Positions 11,990 through 24,434 of a DNA stretch of 64,000 bases are shown piece after piece. The notes beneath the pieces were generated by a model. It made no database searches and was not told the origin of the DNA. It saw nothing but the letters and a program-made list of their open reading frames with translations. Every line of letters starts with the position of its first letter. Position 1 is the stretch's first letter. Origin of the DNA: Augochlora pura (taxonomy: Eukaryota; Arthropoda; Insecta; Hymenoptera; Halictidae); the NCBI RefSeq assembly GCF_028453695.1, contig NC_135776.1, forward strand, positions 3,534,001 to 3,598,000, read 5' to 3'. The translations under genes and the position numbers were made by a program.

Positions 11990-12330
11990 TTGAATATTTG
12001 CTTTAGGCTATTAGATATTTTTTATTTAGTCTATTAGACATTTTTAATTAGTTTATTATATATTTTGTGAACGACTTATGGACATTTTATGGACGCTTTT
12101 AAATAATTCTTAGGTCATTCGTAGGCCGTTTGTAAGCCTTTTTTGGGCCATTTGTATTTTATCTACAGGCGACGATTTTATAATTGAATTTATTTTATTA
12201 TTTAGTCTACTCCACAATTTAATTTATTCCATAGTTTAGTCTACTGCACAATTTAATTTATTTCATAACCTAGTCTATTTTATAATTCACTCTTTTTCAC
12301 AATTTAATTTATTTCCCAAACGAATCAATT
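11990..12330. repeat. Degenerate AT-rich tandem repeats
   Basis: Successive variants of CTATTAGACATTTTTAATTAG and then of CACAATTTAATTTATT..TAGTCTA (about 35-bp period). It is an old, decayed minisatellite with no coding potential. Confidence 0.6.
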
Positions 12331-12399
12331 TACTCTACTCCATAAAAACCTTTCTATTACAATATATAAAATAAACATAACAATCCTAGGATTTCTAGA

Positions 12400-13380
12400 A
12401 CGTCAAAGGGTTGAACCAATGCCTGCTACAACCTTATATCTTCACAAGGCATTGCAGGCTTTCGAAGTTGATATACTGCGTTCAAATCGCGACAAGTTCG
12501 CCTCCGCCTTAATTAGACTATCGAAGACGCTGCAGAACGACGTCGATTAAAATCGCGCGATCTCGTCGACGTCGTTAAGGCCGACGAGACTCGCAGAAGA
12601 GGGCGGCGTCGCTTCTGGCACGAAGCTCGGCGATTTATTATTCCGCGGGGCGCGCGACGCACAGATGCGGCCCATCGACGCGAATTACGCGAGCCGCGGC
12701 GATATTTCGCGAAAAATTGCGTCGCGCGACGCCGAGACCGTCCCCTTACGCGAACGGTATCGCGCGTTTTATTAGACATTACAATAACGTATGCGCGGAA
12801 CGTCGTGTAATTCCGGTAAGACGCATTCCCGCGAAAATCGCGCGCAATCTTGGCACGCTCGTCGCGGCAATACGTTGATCTACCCGCGCGCGAAACGCGA
12901 GTTTTTATTAAATGTGGGAGCAGCGCGGCGGGAAAGGGGGGTCGGTCGCGGGGTCAGGGGTTAGATAAACATCGGCACGGCTTTATTACGCCTTTTAATA
13001 TCATCCGGGGAACACGCGAGCCTTGTAATTAGGTGGCTGCACGAGCGCTTGGGTTTCCGGCATTTTGAATTTCTCGAATCGCGTTTATTTCAGCCGTATT
13101 TATTTCTGTTGCAATTTTATTCAACTCTGTTCGATCTTCATTTATTCCTAAATTCTTATTTCGTATACTTCAACCATAATGAACATATAATGACAAATGC
13201 AGTTAGCTAAATAGCGAAGCAAAATGTATTAATGCTGAATTGAATTTTCGATAGATTTAACCCTTTGGTGCAACGATAATATAGAGGTGGAAGACCGGTA
13301 GTCCTTTATTTCAGCGGTTCTATGCGATTCCGGTGACACTCTATTTTCAATCGGGGATGGTTTAAATCTGCGGGTGATTC
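12400..13380. other. CpG-rich island, no gene recognised
   Basis: Dense CG and CGCG content (12490-13030) opens long frames on the minus strand with Arg-rich, low-complexity translations. I see no domain or splice structure. An AT-rich tail follows from about 13070. Confidence 0.4.
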
Positions 13381-13410
13381 GATGGAAACGTTAATAACGC
13401 CGGAAAAGCG

Positions 13411-13462
13411 GAGAGAGAGGGAGAGAGAGAGAGAGGGAGAGAGAGAGAGAGAGAGAGAGAGA
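13411..13462. repeat. (GA)n microsatellite, 52 bp
   Basis: Longest GA tract of the region, with occasional GGG interruptions. Confidence 0.92.
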
Positions 13463-13899
13463 AATTGGCGGACCGGTCTGTTGCGAATCGAAAGGAAATA
13501 TCGGCGCTGCGGTGGAATTCTGTTCCTTATTCATCATTTTTTTCCAGACGTGTCACCGATCGATTTCTATATTTTAGTACCGGCCGCGGAACACTTTCCT
13601 TTTTTCGCCGGTCGACTCGAATATTTTTAATGAAAAATGAACCGATGGAACTTTTACGCGCGGAACGGTCGCGAACAGCAAGCGGGGGTAGTTTTCCGCT
13701 CGTACGTTTTGCGTTCTCGTGGACCGAATTTTGCTCGATTTATTGATAATTTTTAAACGATGCGTCGATGTCAGAGGAACATTAAATTAATTAGATAATT
13801 TAGCTTTTTGGTATTTGGTAGAAATGATTGGGGTTTAATCTTTTGTTGTACGGCTCTTTATGTTATAAAATTATTTCTGTGGTGAAATATGACTATAGT

Positions 13900-14374
13900 G
13901 ACTTTCTATTTATTTTATAGTGTATAGAATTATTTCTAATATTTTCTGGGTAATATATTGCTAGGATAAAATATTTTTATAGCATATTTATATTTATTTT
14001 ATAGCGTTGAAATATTTCTAAAATTGCCTGAGCATTTCTATAGTATATTTACACTTATTCTGCTGCATAAAAATATTTCTAATATCTCTATGCTATATTT
14101 AAAAATATTACCAATATATCCAGGCTAATAAATTTCGATAAAATATTTCTATAGTATACTTACACTTATTCTACAGTACAAAAATATTTCTAACATCCCC
14201 AGAGTAATATATATCTATAATAAAATATTTCCATGCTACTTTCATATATATTGCACCCTATAAATTCAACATTACCATCTAAATCACAAGAACCTTAAAT
14301 AAATCCAGCCATTTAAAAGATTCTTAAATAAATCCAGTCATTTAAAAGAACTTTAAATAAATCCAGTCATTTAA
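13900..14374. repeat. Degenerate AT-rich tandem arrays
   Basis: From 13900 to about 14250, roughly 80-95-bp units repeat AAAATATTTCTA plus TAGTATATTTACACTTATTCT. From 14291 to 14374 there are three ~29-bp units carrying TTAAATAAATCCAGYCATTTA. Both are non-coding. Confidence 0.65.
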
Positions 14375-14671
14375 TTTCTCTAAAACAATGCAGCCGCCCT
14401 TAATACTCGTCCCACTGTTAAATCCGCGAAACGCGTACCGCTTTCCCGACGATAAATAGACCAACAGCGGCATCGCGAAACTTGCTCTCGAACATCGTCC
14501 AGCAAACTAATCCTCTTAGCTTCTCGCGCGGTCTCGAACACCGAAGTTGCAGTTTTCAAGCAGTTGATCTATCCGGAAGGTGTCCGAACGTAAACGAGCC
14601 GGATCACGGCGCGCCGAAAAGCATTTTAAACAACAGTGAAGCGTGTCTTCTCCGATGAAACATATCACAGT

Positions 14672-14831
14672 TGGAAACTATGAAACGGGCGCCGCGGCTG
14701 TACAAAGACTAAACAAAAACGCCCGTTTCATAGTTTCCACCCTGATATTTGGTACATAATATCTGGAAACTATGAAACGGGCGCCGCGGCTGTACAAAGG
14801 CTAAACAAAAACGCCCGTTTCATAGTTTCCA
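14672..14831. ncRNA. Tandem pair of perfect 20-bp-stem hairpins
   Basis: Copy 1 has arm TGGAAACTATGAAACGGGCG at 14672-14691 and its exact reverse complement at 14720-14739, with a 28-base loop. Copy 2 has the same arms at 14764-14783 and 14812-14831. The loops differ at one base (ACAAAGACT against ACAAAGGCT). The repeat period is 92 bp. The flanks are unrelated beyond CACCCTGATA. The inverted symmetry is exact; a small-RNA role is only a possibility. Alternatives are a duplicated MITE remnant or a protein-binding palindrome. Confidence 0.45.
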
Positions 14832-14879
14832 CCCTGATAAATCGGTGATCGAGTTGGCGTTACGTTTGCGGATGGTATG

Positions 14880-15840
14880 CGCGTCGGACACGATGCGCTT
14901 TGCGCGCCTCGGTCCCGCGGCCGTTCCTCCTCTCTGCTAGTATTTTTTTTTGTTCCCCTAGAATACGGGGCGGGGGCCGAGGGGGGATCGACGGCGGCGG
15001 GTCTCGTTATAGCGTGCTTTCGATTCCGGGCGGCGGATCTCCAATTATATTAGGCATTCGGCCGAACAGTTCGGTTAGTGTTTGATAAACAGTAGTTAGC
15101 AACGGAGTGCTGATCAAATCCGTCGGATCCCGGTCTGGCCGATCGCGTTTTTAAATTAAAAGTCAATAGAGAAAGCGCGGGCATATCGGCTCAATCGGCC
15201 CGTGCATTATGAAGCGACAGCCCGCGAGTCCGACGCGATTCGGTGCAGCAGGTCGTGCACGCCGAGGGAGCACCGGGGCCGGCATGCCTGCATCGCCGAT
15301 TACGCGGATACGATCGTTTTGCACGCGGGACGATCCGTCAAGTACCGCGAAATAATATTATTTTATTTTTATAACATCTATGTAGTGAGGAGTATAGTTT
15401 AAAATAGCATTTTTGATATTTATTTTTAGTATAGCATTTTTCATTCGTTGCAGTCGAGTGGTCATCCCGACGCTGAAATTGACGTATTATGTTGCCAGAT
15501 TATATTTATATTAACAAAGTTTAGGTTCGACGAATTATCGAACGCGTTGCTATAGTATGATTCGCAAGACTTAATTTTATATTTTTTGTCGTATAAAATA
15601 GAAATGTTATATCAGACAAATTTCTGTTAGATTTAAAGTCAGAATTTCTAGTTCGTCGTCTAAATAAATATATCTATCCTAAATAAATATATTTACGGTC
15701 TAACTAATAATGATCAAAATAATGAATGCATCAAATAAAAATCGACAAGGTTTCTATTATCTCCTCGCGAAGGGACTTCCCTCGTCGACTCTCTTCGAAA
15801 GAACGCATAAGAATACGGATCCAGCGCAAAGATCCGCTAG
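14880..15840. other. GC-rich then AT-rich non-coding DNA
   Basis: GC-rich 14880-15340 with G-rich runs (GGGGCGGGGGCCGAGGGGGG near 14968), then AT-rich to 15840. I see no gene. Confidence 0.4.
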
Positions 15841-16010
15841 TAATTAGCGAGATGTCGGCAGGTGGTAATTAAAAGGAATCGCGGCGGTGTTCTCCGCAGA
15901 AATGTTGCGAACCTAAGTATCCAAATACTTTGGCGGTGGAGTGTTGCTTGCGGCGCGGAGCAACTGAAAGAAAGTAAAGCTTGGGGGTGGAAAAGGAACG
16001 GTGGTAAGAG

Positions 16011-16134
16011 AGAAGAAGAAGAAGAAGAAGACGGTGGAAGAAGAAGACGATGGTAGAAGAAGAAGGCGATAGAAGAAGAAGAAGACGATGGTAGAAGAAG
16101 AAGGCGATGGAAGAAGAAAAAGAAGAAGGGAAAA
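16011..16134. repeat. GAA triplet-rich repeat
   Basis: (GAA)n blocks are interrupted by a recurring GACGATGGTA or GGCGATGGA spacer, giving a higher-order unit near 36 bp. It opens frames on both strands (Glu/Arg-rich or Ser/Phe-rich), which I treat as artefacts of the repeat. Confidence 0.9.
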
Positions 16135-19100
16135 AGTGGAGGAGCCAGGAACGATGGAGTTGAGCCAATTACGAAGGTCTCCCCGGCCGCGGCCGTTCCG
16201 TTCGAGAGGCCGCAATTTTCTCCATTCTTGGACCCTTGCAAATGACGAGACCGGCTAGCAGGACCCTCCAGGGCGAGGGAGGAGGAGGTGGGGGTGGAGG
16301 CCGCGGCCGGCAGGGAGGTTTATCGCGTTTTGGAGAACGGACAGACCGGGACGCATCAATTTCCAAGCGGAGGCCGATCCTAGACGGATATTCGCGAGCC
16401 GGTATCGTTTATTTTGATTTGCTGGATTCGTTATCGGGGGGCAGCCGGGATGGGTGCTCCGGATTAAGAGATTTCGACGGGGAATTTATGGGGCGGCCGC
16501 TTCTTCGATCCCGGGGACTTCATAAATACGGGAGCCGGGTCTCGCAAACCACGGCCCTGTTTCGCAGCCGTATCCCGCTTTCCTCTTCTCGTCGCGTCGT
16601 TCCAGTTGTTTGTCGCGACGCTCTCTCATGCCCCCCTGTAAATTCCCCCCGCTGTCAAACGGAAAGGAATTGGCCGGGGAGACGCTACTCCATCTTGTTC
16701 TTGAACTGTTCCGCCGAATATATTACCGTGGCGTTTCTTTTCCGCCGGATTTATATTTTCGACGATTGTCCTCGGCGAATCTTAACGCTTCGCGCTCGGA
16801 ACCGAATTAATTGGAAGTTCAATAGAAATTTTTTGTGTGACGGTATTTTATAATGACAATGTGTTGTTTATGAAATTTTCTCTTGCGATTTATACAAAGT
16901 TACATTTTTAACAATTTTAATAGTGGGCATAGAAATTTACTTTGGAACGAAATTAATGGAGCCTTAGTGTCACCGCTCAGTGCAAAGGGTAAATACTTCT
17001 TTTATAGGATAATTAAATTAATATTAATATTGTATTCTATTTTATTAATAGCGAAAGGTATCTTAAAAAATTAACTATTTTAATTATTTAAAAATACCCT
17101 CGCCGCTGTTCCCATGAAACGAAACAGGCAAGCTATTTATTTTTCTTAACATTAAATTGCGTAATAGCTTAAAAAAAAATATAGAAGCTGATAGGTGAGA
17201 ATAAAAACGAGCACCATAGCACCCGCGTCACGTGTTAACGTTTCCTACCGTAGATCGCGGTCAAATCGCGTGTACCCCGAAATTGCTTTCGGCTCGCAGA
17301 TTGGTCCGGTCTCCCCCCTCCCTCGCGTCTTAATTAATCTTTCTGCACCAGAGACGATTTAAACACTTTGACCGGCGTACTTTGACCCGCGAAAAGTGGT
17401 GAAATTGCAGCAGAGTGCAAAAGATGTCAACGAATATACATATGGACGCGGCCGGTGACGAGCCACTCATAATTTCCGTTGTGCGGAACGGCTGGAATTA
17501 CATCTCGCTAATGAATGCGTAAAACCGGCTAACACGCGCGGCCGAAAGCACTATGCCGTGGGGGGAGGGTGGGGGTTGAACATCCTGCCAACTACAGAGG
17601 CTATCCGGACGGGTCCACAAGGAGACGCGGAACGCGCGGACATTCGCTAATTGTGAGCCGAGTGCCTATCACAAACAATGCCCGCTGCCTTTCTAAACAT
17701 GCAATCTCTAAAGAAGATTTTTACACGGCTCGCCGGCTGGCCGGACGGTAAATTTCGGGCAGGTGCGAGTTCTGACGCGCGGTGGAATTTGTTTTGCAGA
17801 ATTTGCTGTAATTGCGATCTGTTCATTTATTAGAATTATTGAGGGAAGAAAATAGAAACTTGCGATTGGCTTCTGGGTGTTGCAATTGTATAATGACTCT
17901 ATTTAGTATCGAGAATTATCGCAATGAGTTTGCTATACTATAACTTTTATAATCGTTTTAAGTGTCGTATTAATCTATGCGATACGATACTTTTTCTAGG
18001 AGTGCGATAATTATATAAAAATTAACTGTTTATGTTTCTGCCACTGATAATAACAACGCGCAACTTATTTATCTTTGTTTATCCGTTTGTTCGCGTTTTA
18101 TCTGTCAAGGGTAAAAATAGTGCTGTCGCATTATTGAAAACAAAGAATTGCAATTATGCATTATATTTTATTGCAGTGGTGGCCACAGATAGTTTTTATT
18201 TGCAATCTTGATGATTGTAAATTTTCGTTCATTGAAATTTAGTGAATCAATTTACTTATTATTAGTATTATTATGATTACAAATTAATGCAACATTTAGC
18301 GTTCAATAATTCTACTATTACATCACTTGTGAGCATTTAAAATTTCTGAATTTATTTAAAATAGTATTACTATTAGTATGATTACTAATTATTATAATTC
18401 TTGAGAGCTTTTGCTTTCGCATAAAATCAGCGAACAATTTTATTTCTATCACGACTCAGAATAATCGTAAAAAATTTAATCAATCATTTTATTGTTGTAT
18501 AATTTGTATACTAATTGTTGAAATTCCGTCGCTGTCGATAGTCAAAAAATTATGCTTCCGCGAGACAGGCGAAATAGCTCGCTGGTATAAAATCTGAAAA
18601 ATAGTGTAGCCGGACTAAAAATCCGTGGCCGAGGGGGAAAAAAAGAGTAGCGGTTGACAGACGTTTTACTGTTATTTGACGGGTGTTTACCATTTAGGCC
18701 ATTCCGTTCTGTAAAAACAATATTTATTCGAGCTTTTTTAGCGCACGCGTCGTTGCGTTTTAGTTTCGGCTTGCAAATAAAATTGGCTCGAGCGGGAGCA
18801 GAAATCACGATCCGGCGGTTTTTCAGGCCGTTCAGCGACTCGTGAATTTACTACGTTCAACGGGCCGTGTTGTACCTAACGTGTTTACCTCGCCCCATCG
18901 ACTCCCGCGAAGAAACAAAGCGGGCGAAGAAAAGCGCGAGAGATGAGGAATTAAGAGACGGGGAACGGATGGAAACGGCCGAGATACGGAATTCCCGTGA
19001 AAATACGTGAGTTTCATTGTCGTTTCTACGTTGTCGTCGACGTTGATATATAATAAAATGCTTAAATATTTTTACAAATTAGAGGGACGACATTTACAAA

Positions 19101-20965
19101 GACATTTTGACGAAAGCAAATTAATAGTTAGAAATTAATTTACATCGCAAAGTATTTCAGCAAAATAAGTTGTAACAATTTTTATAGTCCACAGAACGCT
19201 GTCAGGATTCGAAATTAATTTTCTCTTTGCAATTTTACTAATTAAATCATTCTGACGTTGCAAGATTTTTTTCGATCATCCCTTACGAGCTACTCCGACC
19301 GTCTACACGTCATCGTCTACCCTTTTTGCGAGAGTGAGTTTCATCGGCAGTGGGTGAGTCTTTCGAATGTTTTAATATAATAAAATAGAACAATGTTGCA
19401 TGTGTGCAGTAATTTTTTAAAGTGGTCCCTGGAGAGATCAATTAATGCAGCACGATTTCTTTTATTTTCGAATACACGATTTCATAATTTGTTAGGAGGA
19501 CGAAATAAATAACAACTATACCATGCCTACGTGTTGCCTAAAAAGGGTTAAATTCGCACAGTGCACAATTGCACAGAACTTAAACAACTTAATTCAACAG
19601 CATGATAATATTTTATAAAATCATCAGCCGCGCCAGTGCCTTCACGCTATTATTTAATAATAATTTAATATCGAAAAATGCTCGTCACGGATTCCTACAA
19701 TAACCCCGAAACAACAATCGGCTCTGTCATTTCGTTGTTCCGCCGACACCGAGTCGGTTCTTTGCAAGAAAACGCGGCGCTTCGCCGCACGGTTCTTGCG
19801 CACGTGCCACCGCGAGCCCACTCCTCTCGCACGTGGGGATTGAACGTCTGGTAAACACGGCTCTTTAACTAACCCCGGACGAGCAAATTTAATGGACCAA
19901 AGTCAAAGGTACGGTGGGAGCGGTCGTAGAACGGAACTACCTCGTCCAGTTTCTGATTAAGGTATGAACTGCTGGCCCGGCCCCCTCTGTGTCTTAATAA
20001 GCTTCCATTCCATTGTGCCGACACGCTTTTGCGCCCGGGCTTAGACACACGCTGCGTTAGACGTCGCCACATTGTTAATTCCTAGCCGTGCCGCGAGCAC
20101 CGTGCGACGATTGCGAGATACCTCCTTGGACGATATCCAATGCTGCCCCTATAATAAACGGCACACGACCGAATTGCGCTAGTACCGTTCGCCAAGCTGT
20201 CGGACCAGAAGACTGGCTTCGCTGGATAAGCTTCCTCTGGGATTCTTCAAAGGGTGCTACCCCCGAGGGCGCCACGTTTCTTTGCAATGCTCACCACGAA
20301 GTTAGAGTCAGCGAAGGAACTGAAGTATGAAGACAGTGTGTTCATCTGGATATAGTGCAGTGAATTTATCAGTGACCAAAGTGTAGCTCTTTGATCTTCA
20401 TAGGACACTTTTGGACCATAATTAAGGTCCCCTCTTTCACCTCTGTTATCTATAGAGTCCAGCACAAGAATAACAAAGCAATTGTTCAGCTGCAATCTCC
20501 ACTCTCGAACAATTATATTATACTTCGAACATAATTAAAAAACTATACGAATATAAATATATAAATATGTAGAAACATACCGAAAGGTACCAAAGTAGCA
20601 TAAATATTTGAAAGATAAATAAACGGTCTGCTTTCGCCGCAGACGTCGCCCTCTCGCCGGTAATTGGAATCAATCTTCGCGGACGTAACAATAGGCCCGG
20701 CAAGAGGGGAACAATCTAACTGTCAACGAGTAAATCACTCTAATCGGCATCGAGCGCCACAGCTAGGTCTTCCCCGGATCCGAGCGCAGCGTGGATGACA
20801 TCACTCATCGCTGCAGTGACTTATCGGCGCAAGTTCCTGGGACTTGTTTCCAGCGCGTTGTTAAGACTACTATCGCGGTCGATGAGCAATCTCGCGTCGC
20901 GTTATCAGACGAAGTAGAACATGCGGATCGAAAGTATACTCGCGGACGTTCGGTCGCGATAGTTT
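16135..20965. other. Intergenic DNA before the UGT cluster
   Basis: CpG-rich 16140-16820 (a 205-codon plus-strand frame at 16236-16853 has no recognisable motif), AT-rich 16830-17230, mixed GC-rich 17230-17780, AT-rich 17790-18560, and further alternation after that. Small open frames on both strands at 20075-20330 overlap in antisense and are unassigned. I see no exon, tRNA or transposase. Confidence 0.4.
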
Positions 20966-21005
20966 CGTGGATTCTCGCGGTGTGGTTGTTCTCGCAAGAC
21001 GGAAG

Positions 21006-22098
21006 ATGAAGGTATCCGGAATAGGATGGACGCTGCTGTGCTGTCTCGTTTGCTGTTCGGCGGCGGGTAACGATGCTGGGAAGAAGCTGCGGATCCTCGG
21101 GGTTTTCGGTCACTTGGGGAAGAGCCACTTCGACGTGTTCAAGCCGCTGCTGGAGGAGCTTGCTCGGCGTGGTCACGAGTTGACGGTGATCTCTTACTTC
21201 CCCAGAAGCGAGAAGGACGTCGCCGCGGAGCCTCTGCCGAATTACAAGGACATCAGTCTGCTGACGGAAGAGTTGAGCGTGCTGGTCAATGTCGTCGACC
21301 TGCGAATCATCGACCACTCCATCTTGTATATACTGAAGACTGCCTACGGTTTACACAGCATGGCCTCCAAGGTCTGCGACTCCGGTCTGAACAACACCCA
21401 CGTGAAGGAATTGGTCGCATCCGGAGCCGACTTCGACCTGGTGATCACGGAGAGCTTCAACACACACTGCTTCTTCGGCCTGTTCCATCGCATCGACGCG
21501 CCGGTCATCGAGATCTCCACGCACTACCTGATGCCCTGGGTCTTCAATCAGCTGGGCTTCTCCAGCGAGCTCGCCTACAAGCCGTCCATGTTCGCGCACG
21601 TCACCAGGCCGCTGGGATTCCCGCAGCGGATGTGGAACGTGTTCGCTGACTGGTTCTACAGCACGGTGGTCGACGCGGTGTATCTCTGGCGAGATCAGAG
21701 ATTGGCGGAGAAGAATTTGGGCCCTGGTGTGCCTGATCTATCGGATGCCACCAGGAACGTGTCCATGATGCTCGTGTACACCCATTACTCTCTTCACGGT
21801 CCCCATCCCCATCCTCCGAACGTCGTCGAAATCGGCGGTCTTCATATCCCGAAGAAGGTCAATCCTCTGCCAAAGGATATTAAGAAGTTCCTCGACGAGG
21901 CTCGCGAAGGTGTCTTGTACTTCAATCTAGGCTCCATGGTCAAGACGGCCACCATGCCTGAAGAGACTTTGCAGGTTGTGGTGAACGTGCTCGCCTCTTT
22001 GCCGAGGAAAGTGATCTGGAAGTGGGAGACCGATGACCTGCCGAAGAAGCTGGATAATGTCCTGATAAAGAAGTGGCTGCCGCAGTACGACATACTGA
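21006..22098 (+). CDS. UDP-glycosyltransferase first exon A
   Basis: UGTs transfer a sugar from a UDP-sugar to small lipophilic compounds in the ER lumen; insect members handle xenobiotics, pigments and hormones. This exon encodes 364 residues plus one base. I start at the ATG at 21006 because a cleavable signal peptide follows at once (WTLLCCLVCCSAA); the open frame extends upstream only through non-ATG codons. Next comes RILGVFGHLGKSHF, whose His41 aligns with the catalytic base. FDLVITESFNTHCF lies mid-exon, followed by an N-glycosylation sequon (RNVSM), VEIGGLHI, and the start of the donor domain (VLYFNLGS, VIWKWE, WLPQYDIL). The frame is intact to the GTGAGT donor. The last ~310 bases are nearly identical to copy B. 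Confidence 0.93.
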
Positions 22099-22621
22099 GT
22101 GAGTAAAATCTTTTTTTTAAATGTGTTCTTAATTATTTGCCGTATGATCTTAAGGCTAATAGCGTGGACTATGGTTATGCCAAGAGCCAGGTTAGACTAT
22201 ATGATATGATATAATGTATTACAAAATAATTATTTTGTCGATTATTGTTTTATAAAATTCTTTCAGTATAACTTTAAGTCTTTAAATAAATTTGGACACG
22301 GAATAAACAATCGTTTTCTGCCCCTTCCAAGCAAGCAAAATGTCACGTCAAAGGCGTTGAAAAGCATCCTTATCTCAGAAATATTGTTTAAGAGAATTCG
22401 ACTCGCTAACATACGAGCCACTACCTATGCTATCGGTCGCTATTGTCATTCACGGACAAAGAACCCCTCGCTCAAACTGACACTATTATCTAATAAAAAA
22501 GCCATTCCACGAACTGACGAAAAGTACATTATTAGTGCTGGCGTGACAATTGCTCTTCCCAGTCGAATTGCGTATCACCGTTGTATTGACAACGCAATAA
22601 CCAACCAGTTATTCAGCGACC
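22099..22621 (+). promoter_or_regulatory. A-B spacer, presumed promoter of copy B
   Basis: Only 523 bp separate donor A from start B, so any own promoter for B must lie here. TAATAAAAAAG begins at 22491, 131 bases before the ATG, the same distance as TATA-like sequences before copies C and D. A pyrimidine-plus-AG stretch (CCAGTTATTCAG) just before the ATG could be a splice acceptor. This is inference from position. Confidence 0.35.
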
Positions 22622-23735
22622 ATGTTCGAATTCGGTTCACCGCGATCTCTATGGCTGCCCTTGTCCGTTCTCGGGCTCCTGGCATGTAGCACGGCCACCG
22701 TGAACGAGCCGGGACAGAACCTGAAGATCCTGGGGATCTTCGGGTTCCCAGGTGCGAGCCACTTCGCCGTGTTCCGGCCGCTGCTGGACGAGTTGGCGCG
22801 GCGAGGTCACAACGTGACCGTCATCTCCTACTTCCCCAGAAGCGAGAAGGCGAAGACTATCGAACCTCTGCCGAATTACAAAGACATCAGCCTGCTCAGC
22901 AAGGACGTAGGCCAGTACACGAACATATTCGAGCTGAAGACGTTCGCCAGGAGCAGGCACCTCTGGCTGTTCGACTGCACGCGTCTGGTCGACAGGCTGG
23001 CGTACGCGAGTTGCGAGGCAGGCCTGAACAACCCTCTAGTCAAGGACTTCGTGGCGGCCGGAGAGAAGTTCGACCTGGTGCTAACAGAGGCCTTCAACAC
23101 CTATTGCTTCTACGTTCTGTTCCACAAGATGGGCGTGCCCTTCATCGAGATCTCCACGCACGATCTGACGCCCTGGGTCTTCCCTCAGCTGGGCTTCTCC
23201 AGCGAACCGGCCTACAGACCCTCCATGTACGCCCGCGTCCCGAAGCCTCTGAACTTTCTCCAAAGATCGTGGAATCTCCTCACGGAGTTCTACGTGAACG
23301 TGATATTCCACACTATGAGCGATTGGCGCGATCGCAGAATCACGAAGAAGGCCTGCGGTCCCGACATCCCCGATTTCGTAGAGATGAGCAAGAACGTGTC
23401 TATGATGTTCGTTAACAGGCACTATTCTCTTCACGGCCCCCATCCCTATCCTCCGAACGTCGTCGAAATCGGCGGTCTTCATATCCCGAAGAAGGTCAAT
23501 CCTCTGCCAAAGGACATCAAGAAGTTCCTCGACGAGGCTCGCGAAGGTGTCTTGTACTTCAATCTCGGGTCTCTGGTCAAGTCGGCTTCGATGCCTGAAG
23601 AGACTTTGAAGATTGTGGTGAACGTGCTCGCCTCATTGCCGAGGAAAGTGATTTAGAAATGGGAGACCGACAATCTGCCGAAGAAGCCTGATAATGTCCT
23701 GATAAAGAAGTGGCTGCCGCAGTACGATATAATGA
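22622..23735 (+). pseudogene. UDP-glycosyltransferase first exon B with an in-frame stop
   Basis: The ATG at 22622 begins a signal peptide (LWLPLSVLGLLACSTA) and then LKILGIFGFPGASHF, with His47 in the catalytic place; the usual GHPG is GFPG here. The middle (FDLVLTEAFNTYCF, KNVSMMF, VEIGGLHI) is intact. At 23654-23656 a TAG stands where the other copies have the Trp codon of VIWKWE. After it the frame stays open and matches the family to the GTGAGT donor at 23736. No frameshift is seen, and a second sequon (NVTVIS) lies near the N-terminus. Translation would stop after 344 residues, before the shared exon. It may be a recent pseudogene, a polymorphic null allele, or a base-call error. Confidence 0.82.
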
Positions 23736-24240
23736 GTGAGTAGGGGTAGCTTTTTTTTTAGCTGACTTTCGGTGGAATGTTTGTCAATTATGGTATTTTT
23801 AAGCGGAGATATTTGGTTTTGGTTGGATCGCGTTGGTGAGAGGAGGATCTTATTATTAAAAATCGGAAAATAAAAATTGTAATATTAATACTATTAATTC
23901 TAATTTGATTCTATTAATACTAATTAAATTCTATCATAAAGCGATACTTTTCTGTTGATTTTAGACCTCAGTACTATTAATATTAACTCCATTAAAATAT
24001 TTGTCAAATAATTCTTCTACATACCACTGCTTTCTAATTTCCTACACAATTATCAATCCTAACACTTTAATCACAATTTTTAATCACAATGCAGCTTCGT
24101 ACACTGCATTATGATTTTATCAAATATTTCCAAAATCTAAGTGTTTCTGGGGTTTTACTGGAGTTAAAAGTAGCTGTTGATCCAAATGAGACTAATTCAA
24201 TTTTAGCCAGTTTTTATTCATTTTGATTGAAGCACTGACA

Positions 24241-24434
24241 AGTGATATGCCAGAGTTCGTACATCTGCTAGAACACGAATAATGTAAGCGTTGCGATATA
24301 TTTGGCTGTCCTCGACCACTAGCTGCCACGAATGGCCCCTTTATAAATAGATCACGTTTATGGCAACAGTGCCAGTAAATAACACTTGTTCGACGATCTG
24401 AAAGGTAAAACGATTTCTGAACGAACGCGAACGT
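24241..24434 (+). promoter_or_regulatory. Distal TATA block upstream of copy C
   Basis: Roughly 195 bp strongly similar to 27567-27765. The shared core includes GGCCCCTTTATAAATAG, a strong TATA box at 24341-24350. About 25-30 bases later comes CCAGTAAATAACACTTGTTCG, a plausible initiator region, then GATCTGAAAGGTAAAAC, which could be a 5' splice donor. It may be an alternative promoter with a short non-coding leader exon, or just duplicated flank: it sits about 505 bp after donor B, as its partner sits about 485 bp after donor C. Confidence 0.45.

Noticed and set aside
16236..16853. 205-codon plus-strand frame
   Set aside because: It starts in GC-rich simple sequence, and the translation is Arg/Ser/Gly-rich without motifs. 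It looks like a chance opening.
20967..21005. Upstream extension of UGT copy A (13 codons)
   Set aside because: It begins at GTG, not ATG, and would bury the signal peptide; the ATG at 21006 is the sensible start.
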